A DNA stretch of 8,489 nt. Source: RGDT01 sp964630925. Its GTDB lineage: Bacteria > Planctomycetota > Planctomycetia > Gemmatales > Gemmataceae. Of this stretch, positions 1 to 5,750 are shown piece after piece; position 1 is the first letter of the stretch, and each line of letters opens with the position of its first letter. Made by a program: the position numbers and the translations under genes. The stretch covers positions 1-8,489 of the forward strand of contig CAZVZK010000269.1 in the NCBI GenBank assembly GCA_964630925.1. The letters are read 5' to 3'. A model generated the notes under the pieces. It worked only from the letters and a program-made list of their open reading frames with translations, had not been told where the DNA came from and made no database searches.

Positions 1-330
1 CGGGGAGGAGAAGCCGACGGAGCCGAGCAGCTCGGTCACGTCCTTGACGGAGAGCGCCTCGGGGAAGCCGTCGAGGACGGACTGCGTGGCCGGCCAGGGG
101 GGCAGGGCGTCGGCCCAGAGGGCGGGCGCGGGGAAGAGGCGGCGGGCGAGGGTGGACTTGCCGCAGCCGCTGGGGCCGGTGATGAGGCCGATGCTCCAGG
201 GGGCGTCGTGGACGGGGGCGTCGATGTCCCACTCGACGCGGGAGGTCTTCTCGGGGGCGAGGTCGAAGAGGCCGCGGACCTGGAGGACGCGCGGCGTCTC
301 GTCGATGGGGCAGGAGAGGGTGATGTGCAT
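1..330 (-). CDS. ABC-type ATPase, N-terminal part (gene runs off the left edge)
   Basis: The 110 codons visible from the ATG at 330 are open to the window edge. A textbook Walker A motif, GPSGCGKST, lies at residues 52-60 after ITG, followed by LARRLF. The spacing after the P-loop (ATQSVLDGFP near 81-90, then LSVKDVTELL) fits the Q-loop region of ABC ATPases, so a nucleotide-binding domain is likely. The ABC signature, Walker B and any C-terminal domain lie outside the window. No membrane segment is seen, so this is probably a soluble ABC ATPase rather than a transporter subunit. GGAGG sits 7 nt before the ATG and supports this start. It follows the ParB-like gene on the same strand, interrupted by the plus-strand WD40 gene. 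A phage DNA-handling role is inferred from the neighbours; its exact substrate cannot be told. Confidence 0.85.
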   Translation of the reverse strand, partial: MHITLSCPIDETPRVLQVRGLFDLAPEKTSRVEWDIDAPVHDAPWSIGLITGPSGCGKSTLARRLFPAPALWADALPPWPATQSVLDGFPEALSVKDVTELLGSVGFSSP

Positions 331-351
331 GGCTGGCCTCCGGGCTGGGGC

Positions 352-383
352 CAGTGTCTCATCGGAGGGGCGGCGGTGGGGAG
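352..383 (-). promoter_or_regulatory. CTCCCC-N20-ACACTG element upstream of the ATPase gene (copy C)
   Basis: On the minus strand CTCCCC is followed after exactly 20 nt by ACACTG, 21 nt before the ATPase ATG. The spacing is identical to the elements at 3377-3410 and 5598-5631. The hexamer GACACT overlapping it would serve as a -10 box. The intervening tract is C-rich but less similar than between the other two copies, so this is the weakest member of the set. Confidence 0.45.
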
Positions 384-412
384 GGAATGTGGTGGCCGGT
401 GGCAGAACGGGA

Positions 413-422
413 GGGTAGGCTG
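413..422 (+). promoter_or_regulatory. Candidate promoter of the WD40 gene
   Basis: The decamer GGGTAGGCTG contains a -10-like TAGGCT at 416-421, 33 nt before the WD40 start codon. The identical decamer occurs on the minus strand at 6943-6934, upstream of the secreted 110-aa protein. No convincing -35 box is visible at 17 nt, so the call rests on position and on the shared decamer. Confidence 0.35.
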
Positions 423-454
423 TCCGTTCACGCCGACACCGAAGGAGGTCGAAG

Positions 455-1516
455 ATGGCCCGATCCGTCCGTCCGGTCTGGTTCGCGTTGCTGCCGCTGC
501 TCGCCCACCCGCTCGGCGGGTGGGCGGCCGAGGCCCCCAAGGGCGAGCTCATCCTCAGGGGGCACACCGGCGAGGTCCGGGCGGCGGCGTTCGGCCCCGA
601 CGGGAGGCTCATCGCCACCGGGGCCGACGACGGGACGCTGCGGGTGTGGGACGCCACGACGGGGAAGGAGAAACGCTCGATCAAAGGACACGCGGGCCTC
701 TTCGCGGTGGTGGCGTTCAGCCCCGACGGCAAGCGGGTCATCGGAGGGAGCCGCGCCGCGGGCGAGAAGGTGAGGTCGGGGGACCTGAAGGTCTGGGATG
801 CGGGGACGGGCAAGCTGGTCGCCGACCTCAAGGGGCACGCCGGCCAGGTGTTCCATGCGGCGTTCAGCCCCGACGGCAAGCGTGTCGCCGCCAGCTGTTT
901 TGCCATCGAAGATGACAAGGCCAGCAGCGAGCTGAAGGTGTGGGATGTGGAGACGGGGAAGGAGGCCCTATCGATCAAGGTGCCCACGAGGGTCACGATG
1001 GTCACGTTCAGCCCCGACGGCCGGTGGATGGCGGGATGCGGGTTGGCGGCTGAGTCCGGCAAGCCCGGCGTGGCCGCGGCGTGGGACGCCCGGACGGGCA
1101 AGAACGCCTGGGCGGCCGAGGCAGGCGAGGGCATGGGCCTCCTCTTCAGCCTCTCCTACAGCCCCGACGGCAAACGCCTGGCCTGCGGGGGCGAAGGGGA
1201 GGTGCGGCTGCGCGACGCCGACACTGGCAAGGCGGGATTGGCCATCAAGGGCGGTGTGGGGTTCAACCGGCCGCTGGCGTTCACCCCGGACAGCAAGCGG
1301 CTCATCTGCATCAGCAAGCCGTGGAACTTAGGCTTCTATTCCCCCGGCAAGTCCCCGGACGAAGTAAAGGTGTGGGAAGCCACGACGGGCAAGTCGCTGG
1401 CGTCGCGCAAGCTGCCGGCGGGGGCGTCCGGCCTTGCCATCAGCCCCGACGGGAAGCGCTACGCGGCCGGCGTCGAGAACACGTTGAGGGTCTGGGACGT
1501 GCCGTCGGCGAAGTGA
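455..1516 (+). CDS. Secreted seven-bladed WD40 repeat protein
   Basis: This 353-aa protein opens with a signal peptide: arginines near the N-terminus, a hydrophobic stretch at about residues 8-22, and a likely cleavage after GGWAA. The rest is WD40 repeats with PDG/PDS turns near residues 48, 90, 139, 187, 237, 278 and 331. Most end in a VWD..TGK or close variant, which gives seven blades and a complete propeller from about 33 to 350. Such propellers bind proteins or peptides, and no catalytic domain is attached. GAAGGAGG lies 6 nt before the ATG and fixes the start. The gene reads against the surrounding phage-like genes, diverges from the ATPase gene, and stops 14 nt from the ParB-like stop codon. 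This family is abundant in planctomycetes. Its partner is unknown, and an exported scaffold in a phage-type cluster is odd, so cargo is the best guess. Confidence 0.93.
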   Translation: MARSVRPVWFALLPLLAHPLGGWAAEAPKGELILRGHTGEVRAAAFGPDGRLIATGADDGTLRVWDATTGKEKRSIKGHAGLFAVVAFSPDGKRVIGGSRAAGEKVRSGDLKVWDAGTGKLVADLKGHAGQVFHAAFSPDGKRVAASCFAIEDDKASSELKVWDVETGKEALSIKVPTRVTMVTFSPDGRWMAGCGLAAESGKPGVAAAWDARTGKNAWAAEAGEGMGLLFSLSYSPDGKRLACGGEGEVRLRDADTGKAGLAIKGGVGFNRPLAFTPDSKRLICISKPWNLGFYSPGKSPDEVKVWEATTGKSLASRKLPAGASGLAISPDGKRYAAGVENTLRVWDVPSAK

Positions 1517-1530
1517 CCGTCCCGGTGCCC

Positions 1531-2184
1531 TCACGACATCACCGCCTTGCACTCCAGGCCCTGCTCCTTGCACAGACGCAGGGCCTCGGCCTGGTGGCGC
1601 TCGTCCTCGCACTCGATGATGACGAGGTAGCGGTCGGGCAGGGCCTCGGGCCTGTCGGCGGCGTTGGCCTTCTTGCGGGCTTCGTTCATGGCCCGCTCGG
1701 CGGCACGCTGGCCGTCGGCCACGCTCGACCAGAGGTTGCACAGGGCGTCGGAGCGCGTCTCGACGCTGGAGCGGAGGCGCGAGAGCACCTCCTCGTTGTA
1801 GCCGGCCAGTTGGGCCATCGGGTCGATGGACAGCAGGAGCTTCCGCGCCTCCTCGTCCGTCACGTCGAGGACCTCGACGGTCACCTCCTCGTCGCCCAAT
1901 TCCTCGCGCCTGAGATGGCCGTCGATCAGGGTGAGGGGGGCGTCCGCGCCCAGGTGGCGGTGACGCTCGGCGACGTAGGCGAGGGTGCTGCGCGCGAAGC
2001 CGACCTCGTCCAGCAGGGCGCGGAGGGCGGTGCGCTGGCCCTCGCCGTGGGTGCGCGGGTTGAGGGCGTTCGGCAGCAGCGACGACGCCCGGACGACGCG
2101 GTGGCCGACGATGCGGTTGCGGACGGCCGCCGCCCGCTCCGGGGTGGAGGGGGCGGCGGGGGCGGGCTTCTTCCTGGCCGTCAC
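1531..2184 (-). CDS. ParB-like nuclease-domain protein (phage type)
   Basis: This 217-aa protein has a ParB/Srx-like domain at about residues 28-120. NPR at 42-44 corresponds to box I, and IDGHLRRE at 87-94 matches the GHLR/GxRR box II that in ParB proteins lines the CTP-binding pocket. A helical linker rich in Arg, Glu and Ala follows (130-175). The C-terminal segment YLVIIECEDE...Q...L..QGLEC (185-213) resembles the tail of ParB/methyltransferase proteins of phages, where a DE..Q..L...EG.C pattern recurs; that comparison is from memory. No helix-turn-helix typical of chromosomal ParB is evident, so partitioning is unlikely. The start is GTG, overlapping the stop of the 64-aa gene as GTGA, with GGAGG about 10 nt upstream, so translation is probably coupled. 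Its place beside an ABC ATPase suggests phage DNA handling or modification; the exact role is unknown. Confidence 0.85.
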   Translation of the reverse strand: MTARKKPAPAAPSTPERAAAVRNRIVGHRVVRASSLLPNALNPRTHGEGQRTALRALLDEVGFARSTLAYVAERHRHLGADAPLTLIDGHLRREELGDEEVTVEVLDVTDEEARKLLLSIDPMAQLAGYNEEVLSRLRSSVETRSDALCNLWSSVADGQRAAERAMNEARKKANAADRPEALPDRYLVIIECEDERHQAEALRLCKEQGLECKAVMS

Positions 2185-2375
2185 TTCTGGATCTCCTCCG
2201 GGTTGAGGCCGAGGGCGCGGAGGATCGCGCCGTCGGCCCGTCCGCTGTCGATGACGCCCAGGATCACCGCCTCGGAGGCGGCCAGGGCGACGTGGATGAG
2301 GGGGCGGGTGGCGGTGGCCGCCGACGCCTCGTCGAAGAGGGCGCGGGTCAGGGCCTTGAGGGTCTGCTTGTCCAT
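2181..2375 (-). CDS. 64-aa protein coupled to the ParB-like gene
   Basis: A short ORF from ATG at 2375 encodes a soluble, largely helical 64-aa protein (MDKQTLKALTRALFDEA...), with an acidic/basic mix and no cysteine or membrane segment. GGAG 8 nt upstream supports the start. It begins 28 nt inside the 3' end of the protease gene and ends by overlapping the ParB-like start codon in GTGA, so all three should be translated from one message. I do not recognise the family. Its size and position before ParB would allow an adaptor or regulatory protein, but nothing in the sequence proves it. The same frame stays open much further upstream to 2795, but that part overlaps the protease and translates into an Arg/Pro-rich shadow, so the short form is preferred. 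Confidence 0.7.
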   Translation of the reverse strand: MDKQTLKALTRALFDEASAATATRPLIHVALAASEAVILGVIDSGRADGAILRALGLNPEEIQK

Positions 2376-3358
2376 GTCCACTTCTCCAGGTCGAGGAAGG
2401 GGTGCGTCAGCTCGTCGGCCCACGCCTCGCGGCCCAGGTCGAGGAAGGGGAAGGTGAGGCAGGCCGGCTTCGCCCGCAGCTCGGCGGCGCGGACGGAGGA
2501 GCCGCCGTACATCTGGGTGCGGACGCCGACGGAGCGGGTGCAGCAGACGGCGGCGACGAGCTCGCCGGTGTCCTCGCGGAAGATGCCGCCCCCGGAGTCG
2601 CCGTGGGAGACGGAGAGGGACATGACGAGCTGGCGGGAGGGCGTCTCGCCGGCGGTGATGGTGCCGCGCTCGGTGTTGCCGGGGCGGTCCACGCCGAAAC
2701 CGGCGTGCCAGATCGCGGTGCCGGCCTCCGGGGCCTTGGCGGCGAGGAGGGCGAAGGGGAGGGAGTCGACGGGGTCGTCGGTGGCCATCCAGCACAGGTC
2801 GGAGGCGGCCTCGCGCTCGTAGGCGGTGACGGCGAGGGTGCGTCCGTCCTTGAGGGTGATGGTGCCCTTGCGTCCGGCGGTGCCCATGCAGTGGGAGGCG
2901 GTGAGGACGTCCCAGCGGCCGTCGGGGCGGCGAGGGCCGACGACGGTGGCGGTGCAGCCGATGGTGCCGACGCGGAGGCGGCAGAGGGCGGCGAGGGGGT
3001 CGGCCTTGGGGGCGGGCTTGTCGGGGGCCTTGGGCGGCGGGGGGGCGGGGTCGCCGATGACGACCTCGGCGCGGGCGGTGAGGGCCTGGGTGCGGCCGTC
3101 CTTGACGATGATGGCGCGGAGCTTGACGCGGTAGGAGCCGGGGGGGCCGGCGAGGAAGAGCCTGCCGCCGGCCTCCTCGCCGTGGAGGCGGTCCTCGTCG
3201 AAGTCCCAGATGAGGGCGGCACCGTCGGGGGCACCCTCGGCGGACAGGACGGCCATGCGGTGGGGGCGGACCTTGAGGTCGCCGGCGATGCGGAGATCGG
3301 CGCGGGCGGGCGGCGGGGCGATGAGGAGCAGGGCGAGCAGGAGCGGGAGCGTCTTCAT
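2348..3358 (-). CDS. Secreted trypsin-like serine protease
   Basis: This 336-aa protein starts with a clear signal peptide (MKTLPLLLALLLIAPPPARA, cleavage after ARA). Residues 21-102 look like a beta-sandwich/PKD-like domain (IWDFDED at 50-56, GSYRVKL at 74-80). A Pro/Lys linker follows at 104-120, then a chymotrypsin-fold protease from about 121 to 300. The triad is visible: His156 in TASHC, Asp187 in SDLCW and Ser255 in SHGDSGGG. Cys135 and Cys157 flank the histidine as in the classic disulfide, and further cysteines are at 126, 189, 272, 273 and 300. GGAGG 7 nt before the ATG fixes the start; an in-frame extension to 3682 is a shadow of the upstream gene. It follows the head-closure gene with 50 nt between and overlaps the 64-aa gene. 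A signal peptide argues against an ordinary capsid maturation protease. Confidence 0.93.
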   Translation of the reverse strand: MKTLPLLLALLLIAPPPARADLRIAGDLKVRPHRMAVLSAEGAPDGAALIWDFDEDRLHGEEAGGRLFLAGPPGSYRVKLRAIIVKDGRTQALTARAEVVIGDPAPPPPKAPDKPAPKADPLAALCRLRVGTIGCTATVVGPRRPDGRWDVLTASHCMGTAGRKGTITLKDGRTLAVTAYEREAASDLCWMATDDPVDSLPFALLAAKAPEAGTAIWHAGFGVDRPGNTERGTITAGETPSRQLVMSLSVSHGDSGGGIFREDTGELVAAVCCTRSVGVRTQMYGGSSVRAAELRAKPACLTFPFLDLGREAWADELTHPFLDLEKWTWTSRPSRP

Positions 3359-3376
3359 GGGTGTACCTCCGCGGCC

Positions 3377-3410
3377 CAGTATGGGCGGCGGGGGCGGGGC
3401 GCGGGGAGTC
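3377..3410 (-). promoter_or_regulatory. GA-CTCCCC-N20-ATACTG element upstream of the protease gene (copy A)
   Basis: On the minus strand the element starts within the TGA stop of the head-closure gene, reads GACTCCCCGCGCCC, passes a C-rich tract and ends in ATACTG at 3382-3377. Compared with the copy at 5598-5631, 30 of 34 positions are identical with no gap. CATACT would act as a -10 box, with transcription starting a few bases later. That leaves a very short leader which still contains the protease SD sequence. Confidence 0.55.
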
Positions 3411-3768
3411 ACAGGTCGTTGGTGGGCCAGGTGGTGGTCTGGCGGACGACGAGGACCTCCTTGTGGTCGAGGGCGGTGCCCAGGCCCACGCGGCGGACGA
3501 GGACGACGCGGTACATCACGTTGCTGTTCTTGTCGGGGATGTACACCTTGTCGCTCGTCCCGCCGTAGGTCAGGGAGCCGGGGGTGTACTGGTCGCGGAT
3601 GTCCGTCGTCGGAGGCACCAGCAGGATGTGCGTGAAGTTCGGCGTGGTGAGCGTGGAGCGGCCCTTCGGCGCGAAGTAACACCTGACCCCGGCCACGTCC
3701 GGGGCCGCGGGCGGGCTGTTGCCCGAGCGGTAGATGTCGCAGGTGGTGTTGGTCACCGGGACGGCCAT
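3409..3768 (-). CDS. Probable phage head-closure / head-tail joining protein
   Basis: This 119-aa beta-rich protein has an N-terminal half with VRCYFAPKG near residues 28-36 and FTHILLVPPTTDIRDQY near 45-61. These are followed by DKVYIPD and YRVVLVRRV near 74-92. A small beta-barrel with a conserved hydrophobic-DIRD turn and a late YRV strand is typical of head-closure or head-tail joining proteins, which cap the connector before tail attachment. The match is by pattern and size, not by alignment. Context supports it: the connector is the next backbone gene upstream, the usual order in tailed phages. A plus-strand GIY-YIG gene separates the two. No SD sequence precedes the ATG at 3768, and the 56-nt spacer to the divergent gene holds that gene's promoter, so expression of this one is unclear. 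Confidence 0.6.
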   Translation of the reverse strand: MAVPVTNTTCDIYRSGNSPPAAPDVAGVRCYFAPKGRSTLTTPNFTHILLVPPTTDIRDQYTPGSLTYGGTSDKVYIPDKNSNVMYRVVLVRRVGLGTALDHKEVLVVRQTTTWPTNDL

Positions 3769-3776
3769 GCTACGAT
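3749..3776 (+). promoter_or_regulatory. Candidate promoter of the GIY-YIG gene
   Basis: TTGGTC at 3749-3754 and TACGAT at 3771-3776 are separated by 16 nt. TG at 3768-3769, one base before the -10 box, makes it an extended -10. The predicted transcript would carry a leader of about 40 nt containing the SD at 3814-3818. The -35 box lies inside the 5' end of the divergent head-closure gene. Confidence 0.5.
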
Positions 3777-3824
3777 GATGACGTCGCGCGGGCGCGGGTG
3801 GGAGTGGGTGCGGGGAGGTGGGGC

Positions 3825-4685
3825 GTGGCGGAGTTCCTGTCGGCCGGCTGGGGCGGGCTGTCGTGGTCGCCGTTCATCCCGTTCGGCGCGGACCTCTCGG
3901 GGGTGTCCCGGCAGGGCGGGCTGTACCGCGTCCGGGTGGCCGGGGCCGATCTGCTGGCCTACGTCGGCCAGACGGGGCGCGACCTCATGGAGCGTCTGCG
4001 GGCGCTGATCGGAGGCACGCTGGCGGCCGAGATGCCCTTCAACGACCCGCACACGGCCGCCCCGCGCCTGTGGTCGTACCGCCAGGCCGAGGGGATGCGG
4101 TTCGAGGTGTCGGCGGCGAGGGCCGACCTCCCCAAGAGAGAGAGGCTCGGGGAGGAGTGCCGGCTGATCTGGCACTACCGGGGCGAGCGGGGGGCGTCGC
4201 CGCTGTGCAACTTCGGGCGGCTGCACCCGAGGTATCTGCCGTCCAAGGCCCGCGGCACGGGGGAGCGTGGGAGGCCGCTGCGGGCGGGGGAGCCGGACAA
4301 CGACGGGGGCGTGAGCCTGCCGCCACTTGTGATCGCCGGCGATCCGGCGGGGCCGGGCTGGCTGGGGCTGGACTGGTCGGCCCCGAGGCCGCTGACGCTG
4401 GCGGAGATGCTGGGCCTGCCGGAGAGGCCGGGCGTCTACCGGATCGGCACGGGGTCGGAGGTCGTCTACCTGGGCGAGGGCGAGGACCTGGGGCGTCGGC
4501 TGCGGCAGCACGGGGCGAGGCCGCGGGCCGCGGTGCCGCTGTGGTTCTCGTACGCCTGTGTGCCCGGTGCGGTGCAGAAGGCGCAGCGTCTGGAGGTCGA
4601 GTGCGACCTGATCGGGGCCTTCGTCACGCAGACGGGGGCCCTGCCGAGGCTGCAATTCATGAGCGAGGACGCGCCCGCCGAGTAG
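3825..4685 (+). CDS. Protein with two tandem GIY-YIG endonuclease modules
   Basis: This 286-aa protein starts at GTG 3825, chosen because GGAGG lies 6 nt upstream; the GTG at 3798 would add only a Gly-rich stretch. The first GIY-YIG module covers about residues 31-135: GLYR at 32-35, YVGQTGRDLMERLR at 46-59, a catalytic-type Glu in RLGEECRLIWHY (Glu110 or 111), and Asn129 in CNF. The second covers about 198-278: GVYRI at 203-207, YLGEGEDLGRRLRQH at 215-229 and Glu257 or Glu259 in RLEVECDLIGAF. It ends in PRLQF, where the usual Asn is absent. GIY-YIG domains cut DNA, so the first copy may be active and the second degraded or used for binding. No DNA-binding zinc finger or intron context is seen. 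The stop codon is directly adjacent to that of the convergent connector gene, and its own promoter suggests cargo. Confidence 0.88.
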   Translation: MAEFLSAGWGGLSWSPFIPFGADLSGVSRQGGLYRVRVAGADLLAYVGQTGRDLMERLRALIGGTLAAEMPFNDPHTAAPRLWSYRQAEGMRFEVSAARADLPKRERLGEECRLIWHYRGERGASPLCNFGRLHPRYLPSKARGTGERGRPLRAGEPDNDGGVSLPPLVIAGDPAGPGWLGLDWSAPRPLTLAEMLGLPERPGVYRIGTGSEVVYLGEGEDLGRRLRQHGARPRAAVPLWFSYACVPGAVQKAQRLEVECDLIGAFVTQTGALPRLQFMSEDAPAE

Positions 4686-5591
4686 TCAGACCCGCCGGGC
4701 GCGGAAGGGGGCGAGGAGCGCCCGGACACGCGGCGGCGGGGCGGGGTCGGTGTGCGCCCAGGTCTGCGAGAGCTGGCCGACGAGGGCCTGCGACGCCAGG
4801 GCCGGGTCACGCGACGAGGCGAAAAACATCTCGGCGGCCCACAGGCAGACGGCCTCCTCGACGGAGGGCGGGACGACGGCGAAGCCGGCGGTGTACTGAA
4901 CGCGCCACTCCTGGGGGCCGCCCGCCCAGGGGTAGTCCGGCTCCTTCGGCTCCCGGCCGTCGAGGCCGGAGGCCCACCCCATCTCCAGCCAGCCGCTGGG
5001 GTGCCAGTGGTAGTCGGACAGCTCCTCGACGTGCAGGCGCAGGCCGGCGTAACGCCCCCCGGCGCAGGAGAGGGCGCCCGAGGAGCGGTCGGCGTCGCCG
5101 TCGGCGGGGGCGACGAAGAGGTCCTGGCTGGGGAAGAGGGCGTGGGTCGAGGAGGCGCGGGCCGACCAGCCGTTGCCGAGGGCGGTGACGGCGGAGGCGA
5201 CGGCGGAGAGGGTGGCGTTCGAGGCCCATGTCACGGAAGTATCCACGGTGCGGGCGCCGGATGCCACCCGCACAAGCTCCAGGCCCGTGCGTGTGACGGC
5301 GACGCGGGCCTGCGGGTTGGCCGAGGAGGTGTTGGTGACCTCGAGGACCGTCTGGGGCGAGCGGCGGACGGAGGCGACGGCGGCGACGGGGTGGTGGCGG
5401 AGGAGGAGTTGCTGGCCCCATGAGCCGTCGCGAAGCTCGTCGTACTCGCGCAGGGCGAAGTCGCGGCCGCAGAAGCGGCGTGCGGCGTCGGACGCGGCGG
5501 CGACCAGGGCCTCGATCAGGCGGTCGTCAGTGGTGGACGCCGAGGTGATGGAGAGCTTGGCGCGTTCAAGGCCGGCGAGTGACTGGCTCAT
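4686..5591 (-). CDS. gp6-like phage head-tail connector protein with inserted domain
   Basis: This 301-aa protein has a helical N-terminal part, DDRLIEALVAAASDAARRFCGRDF (residues 22-45), followed by the strands LLLRHHPVAAVASVRR (62-77). This is the hallmark of gp6-like adaptors, which form the ring under the portal. The C-terminal part matches too: VQYTAGFAVVPPSVEEAVCLWAAEMFFASSRDP (231-263), a QALVGQLSQTW segment and a final PPPRVRALLAPFRARR. Between them, about residues 85-190 form an inserted beta-rich domain with a GNGWSARAS core, which makes the protein longer than the usual 100-200 aa. The ATG at 5591 is preferred over an in-frame start at 5639 because the extra 16 residues translate the conserved regulatory element. 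No SD is present. The -10-like GATACT ends 7 nt before the ATG, so a leaderless message is plausible. Confidence 0.82.
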   Translation of the reverse strand: MSQSLAGLERAKLSITSASTTDDRLIEALVAAASDAARRFCGRDFALREYDELRDGSWGQQLLLRHHPVAAVASVRRSPQTVLEVTNTSSANPQARVAVTRTGLELVRVASGARTVDTSVTWASNATLSAVASAVTALGNGWSARASSTHALFPSQDLFVAPADGDADRSSGALSCAGGRYAGLRLHVEELSDYHWHPSGWLEMGWASGLDGREPKEPDYPWAGGPQEWRVQYTAGFAVVPPSVEEAVCLWAAEMFFASSRDPALASQALVGQLSQTWAHTDPAPPPRVRALLAPFRARRV

Positions 5592-5597
5592 GCGAGG

Positions 5598-5631
5598 CAG
5601 TATCGCCGGCGGGGGGCGGGCGCGGGGAGTC
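5598..5631 (-). promoter_or_regulatory. GA-CTCCCC-N20-ATACTG element upstream of the connector gene (copy B)
   Basis: The minus strand reads GACTCCCCGCGCCC, then a C-rich tract, then ATACTG at 5603-5598, only 6 nt before the connector start codon. It is collinear, without gaps, with the copy before the protease gene (30 of 34 identical) and keeps the CTCCCC to ACACTG spacing of the copy before the ATPase gene. It replaces any SD sequence here. Confidence 0.55.
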
Positions 5632-5665
5632 GGGACCAAGCGAAGGCCGACTCATCAGTCGTGCT

Positions 5666-5698
5666 CACCTGGCCGCCGCATTCAGCGGCGGCCAGGTG
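5666..5698. terminator. Perfect 14-bp stem hairpin downstream of the 172-aa gene
   Basis: CACCTGGCCGCCGC at 5666-5679 pairs perfectly with GCGGCGGCCAGGTG at 5685-5698 around the 5-nt loop ATTCA. It lies about 50 nt beyond the stop codon of the minus-strand gene ending at 5751 and upstream of the connector promoter element, so it would insulate the connector from that gene. Neither strand has a clear U-tract, so termination is inferred from the stem alone. Confidence 0.55.
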
Positions 5699-5750
5699 CA
5701 TCGTTCTGGGTGGGGGCTATCCAGACCCAGCGGAGAGCAGGGGCGATGCC

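Noticed and set aside
1081..2457. A 458-codon plus-strand open frame spanning the WD40 and ParB-like genes
   Set aside because: It is an Arg/Gly/Val-rich shadow that crosses two better-supported genes on opposite strands and has no recognisable motif; long antisense frames are expected at this GC content.
2402..3568. A 388-codon Gly/Ala-rich frame antisense to the protease
   Set aside because: The minus strand in this interval shows a signal peptide and a full His-Asp-Ser triad; the antisense frame shows only composition.
3359..3682. N-terminal extension of the protease to an upstream start at 3682
   Set aside because: It overlaps the head-closure gene in another frame and would bury a clear signal peptide that has its own SD sequence.
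3818..5188. A 456-codon plus-strand open frame across the GIY-YIG and connector genes
   Set aside because: It is low-complexity Arg/Gly/Pro sequence out of frame with the GIY-YIG motifs and antisense to the connector.
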